Source: Anaerococcus vaginalis (GTDB taxonomy: Bacteria > Bacillota > Clostridia > Tissierellales > Peptoniphilaceae). Taken from it: 35,850 nt of DNA. Made by a program: the position numbers and the translations under genes. Below the pieces are notes generated by a model that was given only the letters and a program-made list of their open reading frames with translations, searched no databases and was not told the origin of the DNA. Of this stretch, positions 1 through 8,882 are shown in pieces. Numbering within the stretch: position 1 is the first letter of the stretch; each line of letters opens with the position of its first letter. The stretch is from assembly GCF_000307225.1 (NCBI RefSeq), contig NZ_HE978616.1, forward strand, positions 94,209 through 130,058, read 5' to 3'.

Positions 1-30
1 GATAGTATTGAAAAAATAATAGAGATTTAA
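1..30 (+). CDS. C-terminal tail of an upstream gene (partial)
   Basis: Reading frame 1 is open from the window edge and gives DSIEKIIEI before a TAA stop at 28-30. The other two forward frames stop at once or within a few codons. A strong terminator follows four bases later, which fits the end of a plus-strand gene. Only nine residues are visible, so no function can be assigned. Confidence 0.35.
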   Translation, partial: DSIEKIIEI

Positions 31-33
31 AAT

Positions 34-84
34 AAAAATCTTGCTTTAAATTGTTATTTAAAAACATTTTAAAGCAAGATTTTT
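34..84. terminator. Bidirectional rho-independent terminator
   Basis: A perfect 17-bp inverted repeat (34-50 with 68-84, core ATCTTGCTTTAA) encloses a 17-base loop. It is followed on the plus strand by a long T-rich tract (80-93). It lies between a plus-strand gene end and the stop codon of the convergent symporter gene, so it probably stops transcription from both sides. Confidence 0.8.
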
Positions 85-98
85 TATTTTTTTAAAAT

Positions 99-1487
99 TT
101 ATTTTTTCTTTATTTCAAGACAATAATCGTATTCTTCAGGACTTTTTCTAATTTTTTCTGGTTTAGAGAAGAAATCTTTACTTAGATTAACTACAACTGG
201 TGCAAGATTTATTATTGCAAAAAGGTTAGGAATTGCCATAAAACCATTTAAAATATTTGCAACAATCCAAGCTACACCAAGGTCAATATTTGCTCCAACA
301 AAAACAAAAATAACATACAAAATTCTATAAGGAATTATAATTTTATTTCCAAATAAATATCTAAGGGAAGTTTCTCCATAATATGCCCAGCCTAAAATTG
401 TGGAAAAAGCAAATAAACTTATACCAATACTTACTATTAAATAACCAAAGCTTGATCCAGTTTGAAAAGCACGAGCCACAAGGCTTGCTGCATTTTTTGT
501 ATCGCTTATATCCACATTTGTTGAAAGAATTACAAGAGCTGTCATTGTACAAATAATAATTGTATCGACAAAAACTTCGCTTATTCCCCAAAGTCCTTGA
601 CGAACGGGATGATCTGTTATTGCACAAGCATGAGCCATTGGAGAAGAGCCTAGTCCTGCTTCATTTGTAAAAACTCCTCTTGCAACTCCAGAAGATATAA
701 CTGCTTTAATAGAAAGACCAGCAAAAGATCCTCCAAGGCTTTTTGGATTAAAGGCTCCTATAAAAATTGATTTTAAAGCTGGCAAAATATTAGACTTATT
801 TAAAAACAAAATCCACAAACATCCAATTATGTAAAGAAGTGACATAAAAGGAACTAATTTTTCAGTAACTTTTGTAATTGAATTTATACCACCTACAATA
901 ACAATTCCTGCAAGAATACATAAAACAATACCAGTGATTATAGTATTTATACCGAAAGTATCTTTAAGGACACCTGATATAGCGTTTGATTGAGTAGAAT
1001 CTCCTATGCCAAAAACTGCAATGCCTGCAAAAATTGCGAAAGTTTTTGCAAGTTTTTTATTTTTTAAACCTTTTTCTATGTAATACATTGGCCCGCCGAC
1101 AAATTTACCATTTCTTTTTTCTCTATAGGCAACAGCTAAAGTAACTTCAGAAAATTTTGTAGCCATTCCCAACAAAGCGGCAATCCACATCCAAAAAATT
1201 GCTCCTGGACCTCCCAAAATAATAGCAAGAGATACACCAACAATATTTCCAGTCCCTACTGTTGCAGCAAGGGCCGTAGCCAAAGCTCCAAAAGGACTTA
1301 TGTCCCCTTTTGCATTATGATGAGATTTTTCGAAAATTTTTCCTAAAGTATTTTTTAAAGCGTATCCTAATTTTCTAAATTGAATTGCTTGAGTTTTTAT
1401 GCTTATGTATACTCCTGTTCCAGCAATTGCCAAAATCAAGGGCAAGTCCCATAGCAAATCATTAAAACTTTTCAATATATTTACCAT
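99..1487 (-). CDS. Sodium:alanine/glycine symporter (AGCS family)
   Basis: This is a polytopic inner-membrane transporter of about 462 residues, the usual length for the alanine/glycine:cation symporter family, which imports small neutral amino acids with Na+. The protein is a series of hydrophobic segments. It shows the family signature around TNEAGLGSSPMAHA in the middle, and GTGNIVGV near residue 80. An ATG also occurs at 1499, but its GGAG is six bases upstream of the ATG at 1487 and forms an ideal ribosome binding site, while nothing like one precedes 1499, so I take 1487 as the start. The gene stands alone, divergent from recJ and ending at the terminator at 34-84. Alanine, glycine or another small amino acid is possible as substrate; sequence alone does not decide. 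Confidence 0.9.
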   Translation of the reverse strand: MVNILKSFNDLLWDLPLILAIAGTGVYISIKTQAIQFRKLGYALKNTLGKIFEKSHHNAKGDISPFGALATALAATVGTGNIVGVSLAIILGGPGAIFWMWIAALLGMATKFSEVTLAVAYREKRNGKFVGGPMYYIEKGLKNKKLAKTFAIFAGIAVFGIGDSTQSNAISGVLKDTFGINTIITGIVLCILAGIVIVGGINSITKVTEKLVPFMSLLYIIGCLWILFLNKSNILPALKSIFIGAFNPKSLGGSFAGLSIKAVISSGVARGVFTNEAGLGSSPMAHACAITDHPVRQGLWGISEVFVDTIIICTMTALVILSTNVDISDTKNAASLVARAFQTGSSFGYLIVSIGISLFAFSTILGWAYYGETSLRYLFGNKIIIPYRILYVIFVFVGANIDLGVAWIVANILNGFMAIPNLFAIINLAPVVVNLSKDFFSKPEKIRKSPEEYDYCLEIKKK

Positions 1488-1515
1488 ATTATTCTCCATT
1501 AAATTTTATTTTATT

Positions 1516-1543
1516 ATTTTATCATTATTTAAAATAAATGCAA
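1516..1543 (-). promoter_or_regulatory. Likely promoter of the AGCS symporter gene
   Basis: On the minus strand TTGCAT (1543-1538), a 16-base spacer and TAAAAT (1521-1516) form a sigma-A type promoter. A TG lies just ahead of the -10. The site is about 30 bases upstream of the chosen start codon. In such A+T-rich DNA chance matches are common, so confidence is moderate. Confidence 0.5.
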
Positions 1544-1629
1544 AATAATTTATAATTTATCAAAATTTTCAACTTTGTATTTTATAATTAATATTGCTTT
1601 TGTTCATATCTTTATATTGATTCTAAAAA

Positions 1630-1638
1630 TGGTATAAT
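1630..1638 (+). promoter_or_regulatory. Extended -10 promoter of the recJ operon
   Basis: TGGTATAAT is a full extended -10 element with no good -35 box at the right distance. It sits 21 bases before the recJ ATG at 1660, which is preceded by a GAGAGG ribosome binding site (about 1650-1655). It would drive recJ and the closely packed genes downstream. Confidence 0.55.
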
Positions 1639-1659
1639 TTATTCATAAGAGAGGTACTT

Positions 1660-3388
1660 ATGACCAAGTGGTATATATATAATAAAAAAATAATTATTTA
1701 TCAAATTTAAAAATAAAAATATTAGCAAGTTGGAAGCTTTAATACTTGCAAATAGAGATATAATAGATCCTAATCTAGTTGAAAGTTTTATAAATCCTAG
1801 TTTGGAAAAACTTCACGATCCATACTTATTAAAAGATATGGAAAAAGCAATTAATATTATAATTGAAACCATGGAAGAAGGAGAATCCATTCGAATATTT
1901 GGAGATTATGATCAAGATGGAATAAGCTCGACTATGACTCTTTTGGATGGCTTATTATATTTTTATGATGACATAAGTTATGATATACCAGATAGGGTCA
2001 TTGATGGTTATGGAATTAGTGAAAGAATGATTGATAGGGCAATTGCTGATAAGGTAAGTCTTGTAATTACTTGTGATAATGGAATTACTGCTATTAATCA
2101 GGTAAAAAAATTAAAAGAAAATGGAATAAAAGTTATTGTAACTGACCATCATCAAGTTTCGAAAAAAGAAGATGGAGAATGGGTAAAGCAAATTTTACCA
2201 GAAGCTGATTGCGTTATAAATCCTAAAAGACTTGATAATACATATCCCTTTGATGATTTATGTGGAGCAGGTGTTGCTTTTAAATTAATGCAAGCTTTGT
2301 ACCAAAAACTTGAGGGAGATTTAGATTATCTTTATGGTTTATTGGAATATGTAGCTATGGGAACAGTTTGTGATATAGTTTCACTTACTGATGAAAATAG
2401 GATTTTTGTAATAGAAGGTTTAAAAAGGATAAATAATACAGAAAAACTAGCAATAAAAGCCTTGGTTGAAGAAAATTCTTGGAATAAAGAAGTCAGTGCA
2501 TATACTCTTGGTTTTATTATTGGTCCTTGTATGAATGCAACAGGCAGACTTTCTACAGCAAAACTTGCAATTGATATGCTTATGGAAGATGATGTTGAAA
2601 AAATCCATACCTATGCAAAAAATCTTGTAAGTCTAAATAATGAAAGAAAAGATTTGACCAATATTGGACTTGAGAAAACACTAGAAATTATTAAAAATAA
2701 AAAATATTATAATGATGATATAATCATTGTTTATGTTGATAATATTGAAGAAAGTATTTGTGGAATAATTGCAGGAAGGATTAAAGAAAAATTTAATAAA
2801 CCAACAATTATTATGACTCAATCAAGTCAAGATGAAATTTTAAAAGGTTCTGGTAGAAGCATTGAAGCCTATAACATTTACAAAGAAGTCTTTGAAATAA
2901 AAGATATGCTTGAATCATTTGGCGGACATCCTATGGCTTGTGGTCTTTCCATAAAAAAAGACAAGGTTAATGAATTTAGGAAAATATTAAATGAAAAATC
3001 TAAGCTAAGTAAGGAAGATTTTGAAAATATAATAAATATTGATGCTCAAATTCCTATAGAAAAACTTTCTCTTGAATTTGCTGAAAGTTTGGAAAGATTA
3101 GAACCCTTTGGCAAGGATAATCCAAAGGCAAAATTTGCTGATAAGAATCTTTATATAAAAAATTTGAATATGATTGGCAATAATAAAAACACCATGAAGA
3201 TGATTTTAAATAAAAATGGACGTGATATTGAAGCGATAATGTTTAATGCAAAAAAAGATTATAAATACTTAAATGATAAATTTAAGGGAAATATTATAGG
3301 AAATAAGATAGATGTAGTTTTTTATCCAGATATAAATGAATTTAATGGAAAAAGAAATTTACAATTAAGATTGATAGATATAAGGTAG
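1660..3388 (+). CDS. recJ: Single-stranded-DNA-specific exonuclease RecJ (apparent frameshifts at the N-terminus)
   Basis: RecJ degrades single-stranded DNA 5' to 3' in recombination and repair. The DHH phosphoesterase motifs are clear: IFGDYDQDGISS, then VTCDNG and VTDHHQ. A DHHA1 domain with the SFGGHPMACGLS motif and a C-terminal OB-like region follow. The long open frame has only a TTG start at 1730, inside the protein. An ATG at 1660 with a good ribosome binding site opens MTKWYIYNKK, but its frame stops near 1710. Adding one A to the A7 run near 1684-1690 and one A to the A5 run near 1709-1713 joins both parts into a 576-residue protein of normal length. I read the two shifts as probable sequence errors. 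It heads an operon with rel, nine bases downstream. Confidence 0.9.
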
Positions 3389-3396
3389 GTGATATT

Positions 3397-5574
3397 ATGG
3401 CAAAAGATTTTCAAAAAGAATTTTTAAATTTCAAAAAAATAATTTTAAAAAATAATGAGAATGCTGATATTAATTTGATAAAAAAAGCTTATGATTTTGC
3501 TGAATATCATCATAGGGGTCAAAAAAGAAATTCTGGAGAAGATTATTTTATTCACCCAATTGCTGTTGCCGAAACCTTATCTGGTATGCAATTAGATGAT
3601 CAGACCATTTGTGCTGGATTAATGCATGATGTATTAGAAGATACTCCTGTTACAGAAGAGCAAATGAAAGAAGCTTTTGGTGAAGAAATAACATTTTTGG
3701 TTGATGGAGTAACAAAACTTAAAAAATTAAATTACAAAACTAGGGAAGAAAAGCAGGCTGAAAATATAAGAAAAATGGTTTTAGCTATGAGTAACGATGT
3801 TAGAGTTATTTTGATAAAAATAGCTGACCGTTTACATAATATGAGGACTTTAGAATATAAGACTGAAAAAAAACAAAAACAAACTGCTAGTGAAACCCTA
3901 GAAATCTATGTCCCTCTTGCTCATAGGCTTGGAATATATACAATGAAATGGGAGCTTGAGGATCTATGCTTTAGGTATCAAAAACCTGAAGAATATTATG
4001 AACTTGCTCAAATGGTTCACAACAAAAGAAGAGAAAGAGAAGCCTATATAAATGAAATAATTGATACCTTAAATAAGGCTCTTTCAACTTCAAAAATAAA
4101 TTACGAAATTTCAGGTAGACCTAAGGGTTTATATTCAATTTATAAAAAGATGAGCAGAAATAAGATTGAATTTAATGAAATTTACGATATGACAGCTGTA
4201 AGAGTTTTAGTTGATACAGTTGCAGATTGTTACGAAGTTTTAGGGAAAGTTCATTCTATTTGGCGTCCAATACCAAATAGAATCAAAGATTATATTGGCC
4301 AACCAAAACCAAATGGATATAGGTCTTTGCATACAACAGTTTTTGGTGAAGATTCAAAACCTTTTGAAGTTCAAATAAGAACAAGACAAATGCATTATGA
4401 ATGTGAGTATGGTATAGCAGCTCACTGGAAATATAAGGAAAATAAAAATAAATCCACTGAATTTGATGAAAAATTAACCTTTATAAGACAAATTATGGAA
4501 TGGCAAAAAGAAGGTGGTAAAGATGTTGATAGTAAGGAATTTCTTGATACCTTAAAGGGAGATTTTTTCTCAAAAGAAATATATATATACTCTCCAAAAG
4601 GAGAAATTTATTCCTTGCCAGTTAATTCTTGTGCTATAGATTTTGCCTACAGAGTTCATACTGAAGTAGGAAATAAATGTGTTGGTGCAAAAGTAAATGG
4701 AAAAATAGTACCATTTTCTCATAAATTAAATACTGGTGATGTTGTTGAAATTCTCACCAGTAAAAATTCCCAAGGACCTTCCAGAGATTGGCTAAATATG
4801 GTCCAATCTAATCAAGCTAAAAATAAAATAAAGCAGTTTTTTAAAAGATATAGGAAAGAAGAAAATATTGAAATTGGTAGAGATTCTTTATATAGAGAGC
4901 TTAGAAAAACCAATGAAATATATAAAAGAGATATAAAAGAAGAATGGCTTGTTGAAATTGCAAATGACTTAGGATATCCTACCAAGGATGAAATGTTTGC
5001 ATCAATTGGTTTCGGGAAAACAAACACTGACCAAATAATCCAAAAATTAATAAAAAAACATAAGGAAGAGTTGCCAAAACAAATTGAAAATATTGATATC
5101 AATAAGACAAGCACAAAAAAATCTTTTTCAAATGAAGTTAGAGTAAGCGACTTAGATGATCAAGTAGAAGTTAAATTCGCAAAATGCTGTAATCCAGTTC
5201 CAGGAGATAAAATTGTAGGATATATTACAAAAGGAAAGGGAATAAGTGTTCACGTAAGAACTTGTCCAAATATAACAAATTTGAAATCTCCAGAAAGATT
5301 GATTGATGTTTACTGGCAAAATAATTCTAGCGATATATTTCCAGTAAGGATTCAAATTACCACAAAAGATGGAACAGGAATTATTTTTGAAATAACAAAA
5401 TTAATTTCTGCAGAAAATTTGAGTATAGAGGCAATGAATGTTAGAGTTAATGACAATCACGAAGGTATAATAGATCTTACAGTTTCAGTACCAAATATAG
5501 AAAGATTAAACGAATTAATAACTAAGCTAAAGACTATAAAAATGGTAGAAAGTATATACAGGGTGAAAAGTTAA
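3397..5574 (+). CDS. rel: Bifunctional (p)ppGpp synthetase/hydrolase Rel
   Basis: This is the long RelA/SpoT homologue of 725 residues that makes and degrades the alarmone (p)ppGpp in amino-acid starvation. The HD hydrolase domain is intact: HHRGQKR at 38-44, H53, HD at 77-78, ED at 81-82 and DRLHNMRTL further on. The synthetase domain shows RPKGLYSIYKKM, YDMTAVRVLV and GYRSLHTTV. A TGS domain (IYIYSPKGEIYSLP), a zinc-finger region with CCNPVPGD and a C-terminal ACT domain complete the usual order. The presence of hydrolase residues argues for the bifunctional Firmicutes Rel rather than a synthetase-only RelA. It lies between recJ and dtd; the stop codon overlaps the dtd start, so the genes are probably translationally coupled. 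Confidence 0.96.
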   Translation: MAKDFQKEFLNFKKIILKNNENADINLIKKAYDFAEYHHRGQKRNSGEDYFIHPIAVAETLSGMQLDDQTICAGLMHDVLEDTPVTEEQMKEAFGEEITFLVDGVTKLKKLNYKTREEKQAENIRKMVLAMSNDVRVILIKIADRLHNMRTLEYKTEKKQKQTASETLEIYVPLAHRLGIYTMKWELEDLCFRYQKPEEYYELAQMVHNKRREREAYINEIIDTLNKALSTSKINYEISGRPKGLYSIYKKMSRNKIEFNEIYDMTAVRVLVDTVADCYEVLGKVHSIWRPIPNRIKDYIGQPKPNGYRSLHTTVFGEDSKPFEVQIRTRQMHYECEYGIAAHWKYKENKNKSTEFDEKLTFIRQIMEWQKEGGKDVDSKEFLDTLKGDFFSKEIYIYSPKGEIYSLPVNSCAIDFAYRVHTEVGNKCVGAKVNGKIVPFSHKLNTGDVVEILTSKNSQGPSRDWLNMVQSNQAKNKIKQFFKRYRKEENIEIGRDSLYRELRKTNEIYKRDIKEEWLVEIANDLGYPTKDEMFASIGFGKTNTDQIIQKLIKKHKEELPKQIENIDINKTSTKKSFSNEVRVSDLDDQVEVKFAKCCNPVPGDKIVGYITKGKGISVHVRTCPNITNLKSPERLIDVYWQNNSSDIFPVRIQITTKDGTGIIFEITKLISAENLSIEAMNVRVNDNHEGIIDLTVSVPNIERLNELITKLKTIKMVESIYRVKS

Positions 5575-6022
5575 TGAGAGCAATTGTACAAAAAGTTAAA
5601 AAAGCAAGTGTAAAAGTTTCGGATGAAAAAATTTCGGAAATAGGATCAGGTTTATTGGTTTTTGTTGCTGTTACAGATACTGATACAGAAAAAGACATAG
5701 AATATATAAAAAGAAAATAGAAAAATTAAGAATTTTTGAAGATTCTGATGGAAAAATGAACTTATCTGTGGAAGATGTTGGTGGAGAATTATTAATTGTA
5801 AGCCAATTTACCTTATATGGAGATGCAAGAAAAGGCAACAGACCTTCTTTTATAAATTCATCCAGTGCAGATAAGGCTGAAAAATATTATGAAATATTAA
5901 TACAAAAATTAAAAGATGATGGATTTAAGGTTGAGACTGGAAAGTTTCAAACTCATATGAAAGTTTCTTTGATAAATGACGGACCAGTAACTATACAACT
6001 TGACAGTGAAAGGTTATATTAA
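5574..6022 (+). CDS. dtd: D-aminoacyl-tRNA deacylase Dtd (apparent frameshift)
   Basis: Dtd hydrolyses D-amino acids (and glycine from tRNA-Ala) mischarged on tRNA. The start overlaps the rel stop and gives [17 protein letters not shown], the normal N-terminus, ending prematurely in YIKRK and a TAG near 5718. The rest of the family sequence continues in another frame: [29 protein letters not shown] (catalytic SQFT motif) and [13 protein letters not shown] near the C-terminus. One extra A in an A5 or A4 run at about 5709-5718 restores a 149-residue protein, exactly the family length. The rel-dtd pair and the following hydrolase gene are a conserved Firmicutes order. The break is more likely a sequencing indel than decay, because both halves keep all conserved residues. 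Confidence 0.88.
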
Positions 6023-6626
6023 TGAATATAGAAAAAATTGTTGAAGGGCCAATGATGGCAAATTGCTATGTGGTTTATGATGATGAAAATAATGGTTTTT
6101 AATTGACCCTGTTTATCCAGATGGAAAAATTGAAAATTATATAGATAAGAATAAAATTAATATAGAATTTATTTTGTTAACACATACACACTTTGATCAT
6201 GTATTAGGGCTTGAATATTTTAAAAATAAATTTAATGTAAAAGTTTACGCAAGCGAAGATAGCAAAAACATTGCAAATGACCCTGATTATAATTTGTCTA
6301 GGGGATATTGTGATTTGGATATAAAAATAGATTCTTATTTAAAAGATGGAGAAGAATTTTCTCCTTATAAAATAAGGGCAATAAAAACTCCAGGTCATAG
6401 CTTAGACTCAATGTCATACAAGCTTGGAGAGCATATTTTTTCTGGAGATACTTTATTTAATCTATCAATAGGAAGAAGTGATTTTCCTGGTGGAAATTTT
6501 AATACATTAATAAATTCAATAAAAAATAAAATTTTTATATATGATGATAAAACAAAAATTCATCCAGGTCATGGAGAATCATCTAGTATAGGTTTTGAAA
6601 AAGAAAATAATCCATTTTTAGTTTAG
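6022..6626 (+). CDS. Metallo-beta-lactamase-fold hydrolase, glyoxalase II-like (apparent frameshift)
   Basis: The gene starts on the dtd stop (ATG at 6022), giving [20 protein letters not shown]. It breaks at a T5 run near 6097-6101; with one more T the frame continues LIDPVYPDG and a 201-residue protein results. The zinc-binding motif is THTHFDHVLG. It is followed by TPGHSLDSMSY, FSGDTLF (bridging Asp) and a final HPGHGESSSIGFEK. This arrangement is typical of the YqgX/hydroxyacylglutathione-hydrolase-like family that follows dtd in many Firmicutes. The substrate is not known; low-molecular-weight thiol esters are a possibility drawn only from the family. Confidence 0.85.
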
Positions 6627-6634
6627 GAGGTAGC

Positions 6635-8392
6635 ATGGAATTTAAAAGAAGCCACATGTGTGGTGAACTTAGAGAAGAAAATATTGGAGAAGAAGTTGTA
6701 CTTATGGGCTGGGTTGCCAAAAAAAGAAATCTTGGCTCATTAGTATTTATAGATCTTAGAGATAAAACTGGTATAACTCAAATTGTTACAAGAGAAGAAG
6801 ATGAAAAAAATTATAAAACTGTAAAAGATGTAGCAGGTGAGTATGTTCTTGAGGTAAAAGGAGAAGTTAGGGAAAGAGAATCTAAAAATCCTGATATACC
6901 TACAGGTAATATAGAAATTGTTGCTGAAAAAATAAATATTTTAGATAAGGCAAAAACACCTCCAATATATATAAAAGAAAATGATGATGTAAGTGAAAAT
7001 TTAAGATTAAAATACAGATATCTCGATATGAGAAAGCAATCAGTTCAAAAAAATCTAAAATTAAGATCTGATATTGTTAGAGCCATGAGAGAATATATGT
7101 ATGATAATGCATTTACAGAAGTTGAAACACCATTTTTAACAAAACCTACTCCAGAAGGAGCTAGAGATTATTTAGTTCCATCAAGAGTAAACCAAGGTAA
7201 ATTTTATGCTTTGCCACAATCTCCACAATTAATGAAACAATTATTGATGATAGGATCTTTAGATAGGTATTTTCAAATTGTAAAATGTTTTAGAGATGAA
7301 GATTTAAGAGCAAATAGGCAACCTGAATTTACCCAACTTGATATTGAAATGAGTTTTTCAAATCAAGATGATGTAATAAAAATGAATGAAGGGCTTTTAA
7401 AGAAACTTTTTGATAAATTTACAGACTATGATTTGAAATTGCCAATTCCAAGAATGGATTATTCTGAAGCAATGAACTCCTATGGTTCAGATAAGCCAGA
7501 TTTAAGATATGGATATAAAATCAAAGATATATCAGAAATATTTAAAAATTCTGACTTTAAAGTTTTTACAGATAATATTAAGGAAGGTTATTCTGTTAGG
7601 GCAATTAATTTTAAAGGACAAGCAGAAAATTATTCAAGAAAACAATTAGATAAATTAACAGATTTTGTAAAAGACTATGGACTAAATGGATTAAGCTTCA
7701 TTAAATTTAATTCAAAAGATGATATAAATTCATCAATAAAAAAATTCTTAACTGAAGAAATTATTGAAAATTTAATAGGAAAATTAGATATAAGCGATAA
7801 GGACTTGATATTAATTGCAGCTGATAAGGACAAAACTGTTCTTGAAGGACTTGGTGCTTTAAGAAGAAAAGTTGCAAAAGATCAAAATCTTTATGAAAAA
7901 GAATATGCTTTTTGTTGGGTAGTAAACTTTCCTATGTTTGAATATAGTGAAGAAGAAAATAGATATGTTTCTCAACACCATCCATTCACAATGCCAAATG
8001 AAGAAGATATTGATTTATTATTAACAGAACCTGAAAAAGTAAGAACCCAAGCATACGATATTGTTATAAATGGAGATGAAATGGGTGGAGGATCTGTTAG
8101 AATAAACAATCAAGAACTCCAAGAAAAAGTATTTAAAGCTTTAAAATTATCAGATGAAGATATTAAACAAAAATTTGGTTTCTTCATTGAAGCTTTACAA
8201 TATGGAACACCTCCTCATGCAGGACTTGCTTATGGACTTGATAGAATGGTAATGTTATTTGCTAAAACTGATAATATTAAAGACATAATAGCATTTCCAA
8301 AAACTCAATCAGCAACTTGCCCATTAACTCAAGCTCCAAGTATAGTTGATGAAAAGAGCCTAAATGAGCTAAGTATTGAGGTTAAAGAGTAG
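6635..8392 (+). CDS. aspS: Aspartyl-tRNA synthetase
   Basis: This class II synthetase charges tRNA-Asp. It has 585 residues, the bacterial-type length. Seen in order are an N-terminal OB anticodon-binding domain (GWVAKKRNLGSLVFIDLRD), class II motif 2 around CFRDEDLRANRQPEFTQLD, the inserted GAD domain in the middle, and motif 3 GLAYGLDRMVMLFAKTDNI near the C-terminus. The ATG at 6635 has a GGAGG site eight bases upstream. In the anticodon-binding loop a leucine (RNLGS) stands where non-discriminating bacterial enzymes often carry histidine; this hints at a tRNA-Asp-specific enzyme, but it is a weak indicator. Only eight bases separate it from the preceding gene. Confidence 0.96.
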   Translation: MEFKRSHMCGELREENIGEEVVLMGWVAKKRNLGSLVFIDLRDKTGITQIVTREEDEKNYKTVKDVAGEYVLEVKGEVRERESKNPDIPTGNIEIVAEKINILDKAKTPPIYIKENDDVSENLRLKYRYLDMRKQSVQKNLKLRSDIVRAMREYMYDNAFTEVETPFLTKPTPEGARDYLVPSRVNQGKFYALPQSPQLMKQLLMIGSLDRYFQIVKCFRDEDLRANRQPEFTQLDIEMSFSNQDDVIKMNEGLLKKLFDKFTDYDLKLPIPRMDYSEAMNSYGSDKPDLRYGYKIKDISEIFKNSDFKVFTDNIKEGYSVRAINFKGQAENYSRKQLDKLTDFVKDYGLNGLSFIKFNSKDDINSSIKKFLTEEIIENLIGKLDISDKDLILIAADKDKTVLEGLGALRRKVAKDQNLYEKEYAFCWVVNFPMFEYSEEENRYVSQHHPFTMPNEEDIDLLLTEPEKVRTQAYDIVINGDEMGGGSVRINNQELQEKVFKALKLSDEDIKQKFGFFIEALQYGTPPHAGLAYGLDRMVMLFAKTDNIKDIIAFPKTQSATCPLTQAPSIVDEKSLNELSIEVKE

Positions 8393-8403
8393 AAGGAGAA
8401 TCT

Positions 8404-8817
8404 ATGCAAACTATTAGTAAAAAAGGAATAGTTGTAGAAAATCTTAATGGAAATGTAAAAGTAATGATTCAAAAAGAATCAGGATGTGGATCTTGCTCTT
8501 CTTGTGGTGGTTGTGAAATAAAACCATCTTACTACACTACCTTTACTAATGAAAATCTTAATCCTGGAGATTTTGTTTATCTTGATTCTGATATAAAAAC
8601 TGTAAATAGACTTTCATATTTTACTTATTTATTTCCAGTTTTTATGATGATTTTGGGAGCCATTTTAGCAAATACAATTTTTAAGGATAAATTTTTAAAT
8701 AATAACTTGCTTACTGTTTTATTTATATTTTTATTCTTAGCAATATCATTATTTGTTTTGAAAATTATGGATAAGGGATATGAGAATAAAGAAATAATTA
8801 CAATAAGAAAAGCCTAA
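8404..8817 (+). CDS. RseC/SoxR-reducing-system family membrane protein
   Basis: A 137-residue protein with a cysteine-rich cytoplasmic N-terminus (SGCGSCSSCGGCE, five cysteines at about 29-38) and two hydrophobic segments (about 62-85 and 95-120). This architecture matches the SoxR-reducing/RseC family, whose members are linked to electron-transfer (Rnf) systems or sigma-factor control in proteobacteria; its job in Firmicutes is not established. The start follows aspS by 11 bases with an AGAAGGAGA site. A terminator-like hairpin directly follows the stop, so it is probably the last gene of the recJ-aspS transcription unit. Confidence 0.8.
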   Translation: MQTISKKGIVVENLNGNVKVMIQKESGCGSCSSCGGCEIKPSYYTTFTNENLNPGDFVYLDSDIKTVNRLSYFTYLFPVFMMILGAILANTIFKDKFLNNNLLTVLFIFLFLAISLFVLKIMDKGYENKEIITIRKA

Positions 8818-8818
8818 A

Positions 8819-8851
8819 ATAGATAAGGTTAGCCTTGCTAACTTTATCTAT
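8819..8851 (+). terminator. Terminator-like hairpin after the RseC-like gene
   Basis: A 15-bp stem (ATAGATAAGGTTAGC with GCTAACTTTATCTAT, one G-U pair) encloses a three-base loop CTT and is followed by TTATTTA. The T-tract is imperfect. The right arm overlaps a second perfect hairpin at 8846-8870, so the two folds exclude each other at the overlap. Confidence 0.6.
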
Positions 8852-8862
8852 TTATTTACAAT
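8835..8862 (+). promoter_or_regulatory. Possible der promoter within a second hairpin
   Basis: TTGCTA (8835-8840), 16 bases and TACAAT (8857-8862) form a fair sigma-A promoter for der. The -10 lies in the loop and right arm of a perfect 11-bp inverted repeat, ATCTATTTATT (8846-8856) and AATAAATAGAT (8860-8870). A transcript starting near 8869 would carry a very short leader before the der ribosome binding site. The match to the consensus is partial. Confidence 0.4.
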
Positions 8863-8882
8863 AAATAGATATGGAGAAAAGA

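Noticed and set aside
361-627. 88-residue minus-strand frame with many Ser, Asn, Cys and Lys
   Set aside because: It overlaps the symporter gene on the same strand in another frame, has odd composition and no ribosome binding site.
4812-5114. Hydrophobic 100-residue minus-strand frame
   Set aside because: Antisense shadow of the rel gene; hydrophobicity arises from lysine- and glutamate-rich codons read backwards.
6174-6626. Independent short hydrolase starting at the internal start codon (TTG) near 6174
   Set aside because: The missing N-terminal strand of the fold is found just upstream in another frame, so this is the tail of a frameshifted gene.
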